A DNA stretch of 64,000 nucleotides from Rhizophagus irregularis (GCF_026210795.1 NC_089429.1:4836001-4900000); one strand, 5' to 3'. Shown: positions 11,098 through 22,384, counted from the first letter of the stretch. Program-made: numbers and translations. Notes: a model not told the origin generated them from the letters alone.

Positions 11098-11492
11098 AAA
11101 AAATTTGAAGAAATTTTTTTTTATTATCATTATTGATATCAAATTTAATATTTAACATATAGGAAGAATAATTGAATAATTTCGTACTTCGGTTGGTAAA
11201 AAAGAGAAAATATCCACAAATGTATCGAACAATAAGGTTAATATAAATCATATAAAAAAAAACCATTATCCGAAGAGAAAGATTTCACTACTGCCATTTT
11301 TAAAGTAAGATAAATTAGAAAAAACGATTCTCAATATTTAGTTACATTGTAAGAATACTTAAGATCTTAATTACAAACGGTCGGCGTCATGACGTGAATA
11401 AAGAACGGTACGGTACATTGTAAAATATTCGATTTAATTAATTTTATTTAATGAAATATTTTTCGATAATATGCGAATCAGTACATAGGTAC
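11098..11492. other. Intergenic, no gene seen
   Basis: AT-rich; upstream region of paralog 3. No repeat or gene recognised. Confidence 0.4.
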
Positions 11493-11502
11493 GACGTAGT
11501 AC
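11493..11502 (+). promoter_or_regulatory. Shared upstream element (copy 3)
   Basis: GACGTAGTAC lies 97 bp before the ATG at 11590 and is followed after about 15 bp by the TATA-like AAATTATATAAGTA. Confidence 0.45.
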
Positions 11503-11589
11503 AACATAGAAAAATTATATAAGTACTGGACTTAATCCAAACATGGATTCATTGAAAAAAATTTTTTACTTTCGAAATTTTTTTAAATA

Positions 11590-12987
11590 ATGACGAGAGG
11601 ATATTCGTTAGAACAGGATTTAAGATTATTAATAAATAATCCAAAATATAGTGATTTAGAAATTTTATGTGAAGATGAAAAGAAATTACATGCCTGTAGA
11701 GCAATCTTAGCAGCAAGGTCCGAAGTATTCGATAGTTTACTTTATAATGGAATGAAGGAAAGTTACGAAAACCAAATTTCTTTTCCAAAGATTGATTTCG
11801 CTGGAATGGAAATTATATTAGAATATATTTATACGGGATCAGTTAAAGAAGAATTTTTAACAAAAGATAATGTAATTGAAGCTTTTTATGCTGCAGATTA
11901 TTTTCAATTATTAGACCTTCAGGATTTTATAACAAAAACGGTCAAGAGCACTAGTTTATCAAAAAGTTATTTACCAGAATTACTATCAAAATTTTCAGAA
12001 AAAATGCCATTAGCAGAAGATAACGTTCTTCTTAATTTATTGATTGAAGCAGTAGCGATTATGCCACTAAATAATATTGAATTTGGTCGGTTATCTATTG
12101 CGGGTCTTAAATATCTTTTATCCATTACACATGAAAAAGTAAAGTCTTTCGCAACCCCAGAATATGAAGTTTTTCGGTATAGTGCACTTCTAGTAGCTAA
12201 ACAAGTATCTAATGGTGCATATGAAATTCTAAAGGAACTGCTCCCAACCTTAGAACAAACAAAGAATTTAATCAAAGTAGAAAGTAAAGTTATTGTGGAT
12301 CGTCAAAAAGTCGCTGAAGAGTTAGAACCTTTGGTTGAATTTATTGATTTCAGAAGAATTAATGCTCAAATATTAGCTGATATTATTGAACCATTAGGAA
12401 TAATCCCAACTGAAATAATTTACAGTGCTTATCGACATACAGCATTATTAAATAATAATTCATATTTGAGCAGTATTCGTGGAAAGCAAAAAATAATTAA
12501 TGAATCCGATTATGTTTGGGATGTGTCAACATGTGAATCAAAACTTATCATTGAAAACAATGGAAAAATTGTACAAGTACCAAATAATTGTGGGCGTCAG
12601 AATGTTAGAGCTAAAATGACGTTAGAAAGCAAGGATATTTTTGAGTGGGATGTCATTATTGAGAAAACTTGTAATTGTGCTTGGGTTGGAGTATGTGCGT
12701 CAGAAAATTTTAATTATGAAATATTTGCAGGTGATCAGCCTACTGGATGGGTATTAGGTTCCAACGGTTTTTGTCGTAATTCTAATAGAGAATTAAAGTA
12801 TTGTCCATCATTTGGAGATGGCACTAATGTTACTGTTCATTTAGATATGAATAAGGGAACTTGTTCTTTTACAGTTAACGGCACAAAGTATCCAGAAGTA
12901 CCGGAATGGAATAATTTACCACCAAAACTTTATCCGGTTGTTTCATTAAAATTTCCTGGTCGTCTTCGAATTCAACCTCATCAATAA
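11590..12987 (+). CDS. BTB-BACK-SPRY protein, intact paralog 3
   Basis: Intronless 465-residue protein with BTB (residues about 18-110), BACK-like linker (about 120-230) and SPRY (about 312-463). It is more diverged than paralogs 1 and 29306: the BACK start reads SKSYLPELLSKFSEKMPLAE, and the linker has an extra Asn-rich stretch (LLNNNSYLSSIRGKQK). The SPRY core motifs FEWDVIIEK, VGVCASENF, GWVLGSNG, VTVHLDMNKGTCSF and LPPKLYPVVSL are all present. Likely a Cullin-3 type adaptor by analogy with BTB-BACK proteins; the substrate is unknown. Confidence 0.9.
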   Translation: MTRGYSLEQDLRLLINNPKYSDLEILCEDEKKLHACRAILAARSEVFDSLLYNGMKESYENQISFPKIDFAGMEIILEYIYTGSVKEEFLTKDNVIEAFYAADYFQLLDLQDFITKTVKSTSLSKSYLPELLSKFSEKMPLAEDNVLLNLLIEAVAIMPLNNIEFGRLSIAGLKYLLSITHEKVKSFATPEYEVFRYSALLVAKQVSNGAYEILKELLPTLEQTKNLIKVESKVIVDRQKVAEELEPLVEFIDFRRINAQILADIIEPLGIIPTEIIYSAYRHTALLNNNSYLSSIRGKQKIINESDYVWDVSTCESKLIIENNGKIVQVPNNCGRQNVRAKMTLESKDIFEWDVIIEKTCNCAWVGVCASENFNYEIFAGDQPTGWVLGSNGFCRNSNRELKYCPSFGDGTNVTVHLDMNKGTCSFTVNGTKYPEVPEWNNLPPKLYPVVSLKFPGRLRIQPHQ

Positions 12988-13117
12988 ATATATATTTAAT
13001 ATAATTCTGTGATTGTATGTTTATTGTTATTAGATATCAAATAAAAATTCCAATAATTAAGCCCTAAACTCGAATTAAACTAAGAATTATTCCCATTACC
13101 TGTTACGTGATACAGTA

Positions 13118-13389
13118 GCCCTGTTCATTTCTAGATCGAACCGGATTGATCGCAAATTTGTACCCTAAAATAATTGGTTTCTGATGCAAAGTCAAGCCGA
13201 TCTACAAAAATTGGTGTTTTTCCCTGATCGATTTTACAATAAACATAATAAACAACACAACTACGTGTTTTTTGCCCTATAAGCTATTATGGATATATAA
13301 CCAATCCGATCAATCAAAAATTATAACTATGATCTGATTGGTTATACATTTTTTCGGCCAATCCGATACGATCTAGAAATGAACAGGGC
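13118..13389. mobile_element. TIR MITE with TA target site
   Basis: Near-perfect terminal inverted repeats: GCCCTGTTCATTTCTAGATC at the left, and the inverted form CGATCTAGAAATGAACAGGG plus C at the right, with the next bases (AACCGGATTG / CAATCCGATA) also paired. TA lies on each side, as for Tc1/mariner-type insertions. At 272 bp it is non-coding. A second inverted pair inside (AACCAATCCGATC / GATCTGATTGGTT) would let the whole element fold. Confidence 0.75.
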
Positions 13390-13709
13390 TAGTATTTCAA
13401 ATAAAGATCATATTATAAGACTCGGCCAATTAAATGCTTGAGTCATGCTCCGCGGATCAGCAGGTGTCATTTAAAAAGTTGCTGCATATGAAAGTTAATA
13501 ATCAATAATAAATAGATTTTATAAAAATAAGTATGATCATAATTTAAAATAAAATTAATATGTTTGCGAAATTTGGGGACATATTAGTATGTAGAATTTT
13601 CAATATAAAATGTCTCTTTATATTATGTGATAAAATCGAAAATGATTGGCAAAGTTCATGTGATAATATAGTAAGCTTGCTATGCTAAACAGTATACACT
13701 ACATGTTAT

Positions 13710-14191
13710 TGTCACGGGGTATTTTTTATTTTTTATCTCTTTTATCTATTTTTATCTTTTATTTTTATCTTTTTATTTTTAGTTATATTATATATAGTTA
13801 TTTTTAGTTAATTAGTGATTAGACAATTGGCCGTTAGGCGATATAAATTTTATTTATTATTTTATTAATTGCGGTCCGGAATGACGTTAAACTATCAAAC
13901 CTGTTCGATTGAGATATAAGAGATCGTAAGTATTTATTAGATGAGGCTTAGGAATTATTTGAGGGCTTAGGAAATTTCAACAAGTAAATCATCTAATCGA
14001 AACGAGGCTTAGAGAATATTTTTACGGAATTATAGAATGAAGGAATGATCAACGCTGCAAATATTTATATAATGAGTAATTATCCGAGATTTTGAAAGAT
14101 AAGAAATAATTCCCCTTTTACCCTTATTATTATATTTCGATTCTTTTTGCCTTTTTCTTGCAGAAACATTAATCAATCAGTTAGTTCGACA
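13710..14191. mobile_element. Possible solo LTR (fossil)
   Basis: The segment starts TGTCACGGGG and ends TTCGACA, the TG...CA form of an LTR, but no target duplication was found and the right border is uncertain. No internal region is present. Family unknown (LTR retrotransposon). Confidence 0.25.
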
Positions 14192-14391
14192 TCATATTTA
14201 TAATATTCAGGTAAGTTTCGATAGTTATGAATTTTAAACATTTTACTTAATCGTTATAAAAACTTTTAAAAAAAATATCTTTAATTAGCTATAACATCAC
14301 TCAGTATATTTAGAACATTGTTTTTTCGAATTATCTTTTCAAGTCCTCATTTTCAGTTCCAATAAAAAAATTTTATTCTATAATTTCACAA

Positions 14392-15795
14392 TTAATTCTT
14401 TTTTTTATGAGGTTGAATTCTAAATCGACCAGGACATTCTAATGATACTACTGGATAGAGCTTTGATGGTAAATTATTCCATGCTGATACTTCTGGATAT
14501 TTTGTTCCATTGACTGTAAAAGCGCAAGTTCTTTTATTCATATCTAAATGAACTGTGATTTTTGTGCCATCTCCGAATAAAGGGCAATAACCTAACCATG
14601 CATTTGAAGTAACACTTTTACCTTCGGAGGATAATACCCATCCAGTAGTTTGATACCCTGCCCAAGTTTCATAATTAAAATTTTCTGATGTACATACTCC
14701 AACAGCTGCACTCGTACAGGATTTCTCAATAATAACATCCCATTCAAAAACACCTTTATTTTCTAAAGCCACTTTGGCACTAACACTTTTATATGAAATA
14801 GAATCATTCGGTGCATATACAACTGTTCCATTATCCTCAATAATAAGATTTGATCCACATGCTGACTCATCATAAACATAATTGAAAGGTATTCCTCGGG
14901 TATCATTTAAATCTGAATTAAACGATAACATATTATATCTATAAACATTTAAAATAATTTCAATTGGGGTAATGCCAAGCGGCTCAATAATATTAACTAA
15001 TATTTGACCTTTGATTCGCCTAAAATCAATTAATTTAACTAAAGGCTCCAACTCTTTAGCAACTTTTTGGTGATCGGCAATAATTTTGTTTTTTGTTTGT
15101 ACTGGATTCTCTTGTATTTGTTCTAAAGTTGGTAACTGTTCCATAAGAGTATTATATGCTTCATTTGAAACTTTCTTTGCTGCAAGGATAGCGCCATATC
15201 GAAAAACTTCATATTCTGAGGTTGCAAAAGGAGTTTCTTTTTCATGTGTACAAGATAAAAGATATCTAAGTCCTGTAATAGACAATCGACCAAATTCAAT
15301 GGTGTTTAATGGTATAATTGCTACCGTTTCAACCAATAAATTTAGTAGAATATTATCTTCTGTAAATGGCATATTTCCCGCAAGTTTAGATAGTAATTCT
15401 GGTGAATAATTTTCATCGCAATTTTTTTCTAATGTATTTTTGAATGTATTCATAATAAAATCCTGAAGATCTGGTAATTGAAAATAGTCAGCAGCGTAAA
15501 ATGCTTCAATTATATTATCCTTTGTTAATGATTCTATTTTAATTGATCCCGTATAAGTATATTCTAATACAATTTTCATACCAGCAGAATTAATCTTTGG
15601 AAAAGAAATTTTGGTTTCATAACTTTCTTTCATTCCATTATAAAGTAATCTGTCAAATACTTCGGATCTTGCTGCTAAAATTGCTCTACAGCCATATAAT
15701 TTCTTTTCATCCTCACATAAAATTTCTAAATCACTATATTTTTGATTATTTATTAATAGGCTTAAATCTTTTTCTAATGAATTTCCTTTCGTCAT
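14392..15795 (-). CDS. BTB-BACK-SPRY protein, intact paralog 4
   Basis: Intronless, 467 residues from the ATG at 15795. An in-frame ATG 93 bases upstream would add 31 residues translated from the poly-A leader (Lys/Asn/Phe-rich); I chose 15795 because MTKGNSLEKDL aligns with the N-terminus of every paralog. BTB about residues 18-110 (YSDLEILCEDEKKLYGCRA), BACK about 125-235, SPRY about 310-462 with the strands FEWDVIIEK, VGVCTSENF, GWVLSSEG, ITVHLDMNKRTCAFTV. It is the only intact family member on the minus strand. Its upstream sequence carries only a degenerate form of the shared element. Confidence 0.9.
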   Translation of the reverse strand: MTKGNSLEKDLSLLINNQKYSDLEILCEDEKKLYGCRAILAARSEVFDRLLYNGMKESYETKISFPKINSAGMKIVLEYTYTGSIKIESLTKDNIIEAFYAADYFQLPDLQDFIMNTFKNTLEKNCDENYSPELLSKLAGNMPFTEDNILLNLLVETVAIIPLNTIEFGRLSITGLRYLLSCTHEKETPFATSEYEVFRYGAILAAKKVSNEAYNTLMEQLPTLEQIQENPVQTKNKIIADHQKVAKELEPLVKLIDFRRIKGQILVNIIEPLGITPIEIILNVYRYNMLSFNSDLNDTRGIPFNYVYDESACGSNLIIEDNGTVVYAPNDSISYKSVSAKVALENKGVFEWDVIIEKSCTSAAVGVCTSENFNYETWAGYQTTGWVLSSEGKSVTSNAWLGYCPLFGDGTKITVHLDMNKRTCAFTVNGTKYPEVSAWNNLPSKLYPVVSLECPGRFRIQPHKKKN

Positions 15796-16389
15796 TTTTT
15801 TTTTATTTTTTTTTAAAAAAAAAAATTTAAAAATATTTAAATGATTATATTTTAGGAATTTATTAGTATTTGCTCGCATTTGTGTCATGTTGCACCATTC
15901 CTATGGGAAAAATATATCCCGGCATTAGCCACGCCTTAATGAAGGAGAAGATCGACCTACACCGGTCAAAAATTTAAGTACATTATTATTATCTAGCGAG
16001 ACCTACCTGATGTACACATTCTTGGAGGATTAGATATGTCAATTATGCTGGTAAACAATTGCGTTAGTTGGAGTTTGATCATGTGATTGTCCGATAAATT
16101 AATATCGATATAATTAATAAAATCTGCTGGGATTAACAGTTAATTCCTGAAAATAAAAAATAATTTTTTATTCCATAACGCTCTAATTTACTTATCGCCG
16201 TTTTCAGAATTCTGCTACTCATACAAATTACTTTATTAAAATAAAATTGGACAAAAACTGGACGTCCTGTAATTATAATCACTTAGCAATCGCAACGTAC
16301 ACAGAAATCTAAAAACTGTAATAAATATAAATTTAAAAATGAATATGATAAAACTATGTTAATTTTTGATACACTTAAATTACTCCGAT
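15796..16389. other. Intergenic, no gene seen
   Basis: Contains the A/T-run leader of paralog 4 (up to about 15835) and then non-repetitive sequence with no open frame of note. Confidence 0.4.
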
Positions 16390-16548
16390 TCAAGAGTTTT
16401 CTCAAACATTTCAGATCTCGCAGCCAAATTGCTCTACAACCATACTGTATAATTCTTTTCATCCTCACAAAATTTCTACATCACTATACTTTGGATTATA
16501 TTAATAATCTTAAGTCATCTTCTCCTATCTAATGAATATCCTCTCATT
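16390..16548 (-). pseudogene. BTB N-terminal fragment
   Basis: On the minus strand this starts ATGAGAGGATATTCATTAGA and follows the family through the CEDEKK region to ARSE.F, with small indels that break the frame. About 53 codons' worth of the BTB domain remain. It lies downstream (in minus sense) of the SPRY fragment at 17.0-17.8 kb, so the two are either remains of two tandem copies or a rearranged single copy. Confidence 0.75.
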
Positions 16549-17014
16549 ATTTTTAAAGTTTTTTTTTCTTTAGAAAAAAAAATATATACATTGTAATTCA
16601 TTTCAGTGCTTTCATTTAAGGATATTCTTATGGTTAAAGGTTTGGTCACAAATAAAATTATCAACAAAGTAACTGCGGCTAACGTAGTTTTTATTTACGT
16701 TACTTTCTTCGATTTATGAGATCTAAAAATAGAAAGATCAATCTCCTATCAAAATGTTTACATCATATTTACATTATGAAACATTTAGCTAATCACAAGA
16801 TTTTAGACTTATAACATTTTTAAATAACCTTGAATAAGAATTTCATTTTCTGTTCACGTGATTCGATTGATTAAGAAAAAAAGAAAATAATATCATTTCG
16901 TAAGTAAACACATTTTTTGAACGAATTAAATCTCGATCTACTAAAAGGTTCTTTTAAATTCCCAAACTCTTGTTGTTAGCTAAAGAATAATGTCGCAAAA
17001 ATTTTTATCTTTTA
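16549..17014. other. Intergenic between two BTB-SPRY fragments
   Basis: AT-rich, starts with a typical poly-T/poly-A leader of the family; otherwise nothing recognised. Confidence 0.4.
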
Positions 17015-17841
17015 ACGAGATTGAATTCGAATTCGACCAGGATAACATAATGATACCACCGGACAAAGCTTTGATGGTAAATTATTCCATGCTGATACTT
17101 CTGGATATTTTGGTAAAAGCGCAAGTTCTTTTATTCATATCTAAGTGAACAGTAACTTTTGTGCTATCTCCGAATAATGGATAATAATTTCTTATATAAT
17201 TACCAGAATTACAATAATAACCACCGGAACCTAATACCCAGTAGATTGAGTTCCTGCAAAAGTTTCATAATTAAATCTTCTGATGAACATACTCCAACCA
17301 AAGCATCATATGTACAATTTTTCCCAGTAATAACATCCCCATTCAAAATGCTTTTACCTTCTAATATCATTTTCGCTCTAACATTATGCCATAAATAATA
17401 ATTAAGGTTATTTGGAGCATAGTACACAATTTATCCATTATCTTCAATAATAAGTTTTAATCCATGTGCCAACTCATCCCAAACGTAATTAGAACAATTT
17501 GATATTTGCTCGAATATAATTTATGTTGAAATTACGTGACCTTACTTTTTGCCGATAAACATCTAAAATTATGGGCCAATGATGTCAATGATGTCAGTCA
17601 AAACTTGTCCCTCAATTCTTCTAAAATCAATAAATTTAACAAAGGCTCCGATTCTTTAGCAACTTTATGGTGATAGGTAATAAATTTATTTTCATTTTAT
17701 ACTTGTGTTGGATTTTCTATTGGTTTTATTTTTTCTAAGGTTGGTAGCCGTTTCATAAGGGCATTATATGCATCATTAGAAACTTGTTTTGCTGCAAGGA
17801 TAGCACAATATCGCAAAACGTCATATTCTGGAGTACAATAA
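17015..17841 (-). pseudogene. BACK-end plus SPRY fragment
   Basis: Minus-strand sequence runs from TPEYDVLRYCAILAAKQVSN through the linker to a SPRY domain and the C-terminal GR.RIQ motif, with several frameshifts and a short deletion in the strand before KYPEVSAWNNLPSKL. The 5' part (BTB and first half of BACK) ends abruptly at about 17841, after which the sequence is unrelated. Confidence 0.8.
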
Positions 17842-18260
17842 ATATTTTTTTATTACTTGTAATATCAGCACTTGAATATTTTACATTTCGTAACGTAAAA
17901 TAATAATCAAATGAATGATTTATAAATTATTTTTTATTGTAAAATACTAAAGCGTTGTTACAGAATTACTTTTACGCATAATATTTTATAATAATTTATA
18001 ATATCTTTATATCTTTATTTAATAATAATTGAAAAGTCCTATAAAAAAAATAGAGGATTGAATTATTTAAATTATAAACTAAGAATCTTTTTTCCACTAC
18101 TTTAATCTTAGTGTTTAAATAATTTCAAAATAAGATAATAAATATTAAAAATGAATTTACTTTCAAATTAATTGAAAATTTAATTTAAAATCCGTCTAAA
18201 GAAATAATTACATTAGTAAATAAATATATTTTATTTTTTAAAATTTTATTAAAAAAATAT
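17842..18260. other. AT-rich intergenic, nothing recognised
   Basis: No homology to the family upstream, no open frame, no inverted repeat seen. Confidence 0.4.
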
Positions 18261-18707
18261 TTAAATTATAAACAAACCATCGGGAGTTTTATCTTTTTCT
18301 TCTGAATGAAGATTTGGATTATCTTGTACTTCATCTATTATATAAATAAGATAAATTAGAATAATAATACTCGATAATTATTATAAATAATAATTTATTT
18401 TACTTACCATTAATACTAATATTTGATCGTTGTTGCATTGTTTCTCTCTCATAGTCATTTTGTTCTTCTACTATTATAAAATAAATCAAAATTTAATAAA
18501 ATATTCATTCTTATCTTCAACGAAAATTAGAATTAAATATTTAAGGCTTTTACCATTCTCCATTTTCAATTTTTTAAATAATCTGGGTGATTCTTTACTA
18601 TCATTATCTATAATTAAGATATAAATTAGTATTTATTCATTATAAAACTTTAATATAAAAATAATTACCTTTAAAATTAATTTTACTTGATTTACTAGGA
18701 TTACTAG
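18261..18707 (-). CDS. 3' part of a multi-exon gene with small phase-1 exons
   Basis: Four minus-strand exons join cleanly: 18669-18707, 18554-18607, 18408-18470 and 18261-18334. Every intron is short (61-83 bp), ends in TAG, starts with GTAA, and falls in phase 1, so each internal exon is a symmetric cassette (39, 54 and 63 nt). The joined peptide reads SNPSKSSKINFKD, NDSKESPRLFKKLKMENV, EEQNDYERETMQQRSNISIN, then DEVQDNPNLHSEEKDKTPDG, LFII and a stop. It is hydrophilic, acidic and probably disordered. No domain is recognised. The 5' exons were not found upstream of 18707, where a possible solo LTR begins 254 bp away. Confidence 0.6.
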
Positions 18708-18961
18708 CTATAATGAAAATAAATCAATATGATATTTTATTTATATAAAAATTCAATGTTATTTTAATAAACACTGACTATTATCAGAAAGACTAAAATC
18801 ATATGACCTACTAATATAAAATGCTATTTATGATGAAAAAGTACCTCCTTAATTAATTCAAGGATTGATATATGAGGGGAAATTATCGAAGTTTGATTTT
18901 TAAATTTAGTTTGGAATAGAATATTATAATTAGAATATTATTGTATAGCATAGCAATATTT

Positions 18962-19546
18962 TGTTAACGACTCAACGTGGTGATGACCCACACCACAGGG
19001 TTGAGCGTTACACCGTGTGGCAGTTCTGTTCGAAAGACAGATTTGCACCAGATTTTAAACAATATAAAAAGGACCGTTGTTGGAGGTGCAGCTGGAGTAG
19101 TGAGTTAGTTCTAAGTTTGAGTTAGTTCTGTTTAAGTTTTGTATAGGTTTTATTTTCAACAGATAGATATATGGATATTACAGAGGCAGTAATATCGTAT
19201 TTTATTCCATTGTTAATAAACCTGATACGTTTTGTCACATTTTAACACACTGTTTATTATTGTTTATTATCGTTTATTATCATTGTTTTTTTAATTATCA
19301 TTTGTCAATTTTTTGTTAAACATTGTTGATTACCCGTAACTAATCATTTTTATACACACACCACCCGATCTACCCTCAATCTATTATATCATTTATTATC
19401 ACTTATTATCGTTCATAATCGTTTATTATCAAACATTTTTACCTTATCGTTTGTCATACATCGTTATATTACCCTGCCATTTATTAATCGAACTTTCTGT
19501 TACTACCTACCGAACGTCAGAAACCGGTGGTAACATTATCGTAACA
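18962..19546. mobile_element. Possible solo LTR (fossil)
   Basis: The stretch begins TGTTAACGACTC and ends ATCGTAACA, giving short imperfect inverted termini of TG...CA type. It carries a TATAAAAAGG box near 19061, an AATAAA signal near 19220 and internal short tandem repeats of a GTTTATTATC word. No internal retroelement region is present and no clear target duplication was found. Family not determined. Confidence 0.4.
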
Positions 19547-20115
19547 CACCTGGAAATTTGTATTACGTGTATGCGCAGTTATGTGAAACTATAAATCAAC
19601 ACTACTCATTTGTCTGATCAAATATAACACAGGTTAGTTTTGAAGTTGTAAACCGATCAACTCACTTTTTACGTTGACTAATAGGACTCTGAACTGAAAT
19701 AACACAGTTATCAGTTTTTAAGAAACGTATTTGTAGTAGATATAGTAGAAGTATCTCTATCCTACGTGGAATTGATGCGAAATGGGATCATTCCAACATA
19801 AGTTGACATTTATGATTCTCGTATGAAATTATTATGAGTTAAGTCTCAGTAGATGAGTTTATAACCATACGTTCATTGGAAACTATTGAATAACAACATG
19901 TTCACAGACAGTTAACATTCGTCACCATATCCATAAACGTTTACGCCAAATAAATGCTCATTGAATGTTACAAGATAACCATCATCACTTCATAATATGT
20001 ATTACGTAATAAAAAAAATAAAGCTTTTATTATATACTCTCTTTGAGTGAAAACAGTTATATACGAAAAAATCTAAAAAGTATGTGAATAATCTACAGTT
20101 CTCGACAAAGCAAAT
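19547..20115. other. Intergenic, no gene seen
   Basis: Non-repetitive sequence between the possible LTR and the 3' end of the kinase gene. Confidence 0.4.
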
Positions 20116-21363
20116 TTAAATCAATTTCACATAACCGACATAATCAATTTGACAGGAATGTTCAAACTCTGTTTTTTCACTTTCTTCGCTTCCTTTAGAA
20201 TAAGGAACAGTAGACACATTATTGTTTTCAGAATCAATACTACTAAGTGTTTCGTTTACTTCGGAAATATTTGATCGTTCATCCGGTTCTTGTTTCCAAC
20301 ATTCTAATCAAATAGATTAAAAATTAGATTGCAACAAGAAAAATAAAATTAACTGGATCCAAAGGAATCATTGCTCCGTAAATATAGTATATCGAACTTA
20401 CTTTGATAAAGTCCAATAAATTTAACATTCGTGTTCGGAACAGGTTCTTCTCTCACACCACTAAGTATCTTCAGCGTAACATCATAATCTCCAAGACCAT
20501 CAAAAGGTGACGTGCGGCTAGTTAACTCCCAGAATAAAAATCCCAAACAATATATATCAGATTTCTCGTTTAGCTTATATGGAACTGTTTGATCGAGCAT
20601 TTTAGGATCCACATAAGGCATTACTCCCCATACTTCAGTATTATCACAACCCTTCCCCGTTTCAAATGAACGTCCAAAATCTGCTAATTTTATTGTATCT
20701 TTATGTACTAAAATATTATTGGGATGCTAAAAAAGAAGGCGTTAGTTACACATTATAATGGCTAGTTCATTAGGTAAGTGATTTTTAAATACCATGAATA
20801 TACTTACAAGATCTCCATGCACTATTCCCTTGTCAACGTGCAACCACAAAATCGCACTTGCAATCTCCCTTGCAAACCTCAATTGATTATTCCATTCGAT
20901 AGTATTGTTCCTTAAACAATCTCTTAATGTTCCACCTTCTGCATATTCAAGGACAAGCGAATACTTTTCCTCATCTAAAGAAAATTAAACACGTCAACAA
21001 AAAACTTCATATATTTATCGCAAAATTGTTATGTTACCTTTTTTTTTAGTAACACCGTAGAATTGAATAATATTTGCATGGGGATTAACCGTTTTTGTTA
21101 AATAAACCTAGGGGCAAGTTATCAATAAATAAATTTGTACGTAATGTAAAAAAATATTATCTGTAGCACACCTCTTTATTGTCGACAAATTTTTTAATTG
21201 CATATTTTGTTGGCGTATTCTTCCATTTTGCGACAAAAACAGATGCAAATCCTCCAAAGCCAATATCCTTGGAATGGATAAGATCATGAGAATAATAGTG
21301 CTCAATAATATTGTTCTCTAGTAATCTATTTAGCTCATTGGCGTAATGATCTTCAAGATGCGA
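20116..21363 (-). CDS. Protein kinase (TKL/Tyr-kinase-like), five exons seen, 5' end open
   Basis: Exons 21172-21363, 21038-21107, 20808-20974, 20402-20726 and 20116-20303 join in one frame (942 nt, 313 residues) through introns of 63-98 bp with GT...AG ends. Order of motifs: IGFGGFASVFVAKW (glycine-rich loop), YAIKKF (ATP-binding Lys), HANIIQFYGVT, LVLEYAEGGTLRDCL (hinge), IVHGDLHPNNIL (catalytic loop with the Asp kept but HGD in place of HRD), LADFG (Mg-binding), GVMPYVDPKML (activation-segment end), SDIYCLGFLFWELTS, and KCWKQEPDERSNI. This pattern is typical of the greatly expanded kinase family of Glomeromycotina. The catalytic Lys and both Asp are present, so it should be active. A Ser/Glu-rich tail of about 50 residues follows. 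The first exon upstream of the acceptor at 21364 was not identified. Confidence 0.85.
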
Positions 21364-22092
21364 CTATGCATAATGTCGGTATTTACATAACATGCATGAT
21401 GGCGTTTTCAAAAATGATAAGTCTCTCGTGTAGCGTTAAAAAAAAAACCATTTTGATATAAATATCGGCCTGTTTTCTTTGTGGCGCAGTAAGTCTATTA
21501 AATTTTTGTCGGATTATGAAGTTAATTTTTTAAATGAAAAGATAGCACCCAAATAACAAGTTTTTTGTATTGGCAGAATAAAAGGAATGAAAGGATTATA
21601 TATTTTTTAACGCCGTTTGTATAAAATCCGAGGTTGCAATAGTTTATTGTGCCGTCAGGTGATGAAAAATGTAAAAAGGTATTATATTTCTCGTTTTTGA
21701 GCGAATTTACAAAAATTGACTTGAAGTTTTTAACTTATAAGAGAAAATATAAAGAGAAAAGGAGTAAGAGTTCGAAAACAAAGACATGCTTCAACTTATT
21801 TGTATACAGCGGTACTAAAAATAATTGGTCCCTAGATGGACACGTATTTTGTGCTCCTTAACGGAACGTAAATGGAAATGTACAACTGTAATACACCCAT
21901 TACCTTTTTTATAACATGTTCGGGTAAACTTTTTTCACACATATGATGAAATAAGCCAACTGTGGCCTTTGGGTCACGGTCTCTTAGTCGGACCAGAATA
22001 TATCTATTTTTTCTATTTTGTTGCTCTCCATAGAGAAGAATTAATAAGTGTTCGTGGATACGATACGACACAAGATATGTTAAGCACAATGT
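21364..22092 (-). other. Region upstream of the kinase; possible extra exon at 21900-22089
   Basis: An open minus-strand segment (about 22089 down to a possible donor AAG|GTAATG near 21901) encodes CLTYLVSYRIHEHLLILLYG and goes on to RYILVRLRDRDPKATVGLF and PEHVIKK. It looks protein-like but is not recognised, and could be an upstream exon of the kinase or a leftover exon of the gene interrupted by the MITE at 22096. Confidence 0.3.
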
Positions 22093-22095
22093 TAA

Positions 22096-22335
22096 GGCCG
22101 GGCAAAAAAAATTTTAGATTCTCGTGACATAAAATTTTAAAAATGACCCGGCCGGCCGGCCGGCATTTTTTTTTTATATATGTAAAATTTTTTCATTTGT
22201 GAAATTTTTTTACGCACATTGGCCAAAAACTTAAAATCACGTGATAAAATTTTTTACTATAAAAAAAAAATTTCTATTTTTCGAAAAACTGACCCGGCCA
22301 GGTCACGAGAATCTAAATTTTTATTTTTCCCGGCC
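22096..22335. mobile_element. PIF/Harbinger-like MITE
   Basis: Terminal inverted repeats of about 33 bp: GGCCGGGCAAAAAAAATTTT, then AGATTCTCGTGAC at the left; GTCACGAGAATCT, then AAATTTTTATTTTTCCCGG, CC at the right. The 3-bp direct repeat TAA flanks both ends (22093-22095 and 22336-22338), as made by Harbinger transposases. A run of GGCC repeats lies inside at about 22150. No coding capacity at 240 bp. Confidence 0.75.
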
Positions 22336-22384
22336 TAATCATTAAAAATAATACAAGAAACCAATTACATAAAATTTTGTACGA

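Noticed and set aside
15796-15888. N-terminal extension of paralog 4 by 31 residues
   Set aside because: It would be translated from the poly-A/T leader that is non-coding in all other paralogs; the internal ATG aligns with the family start.
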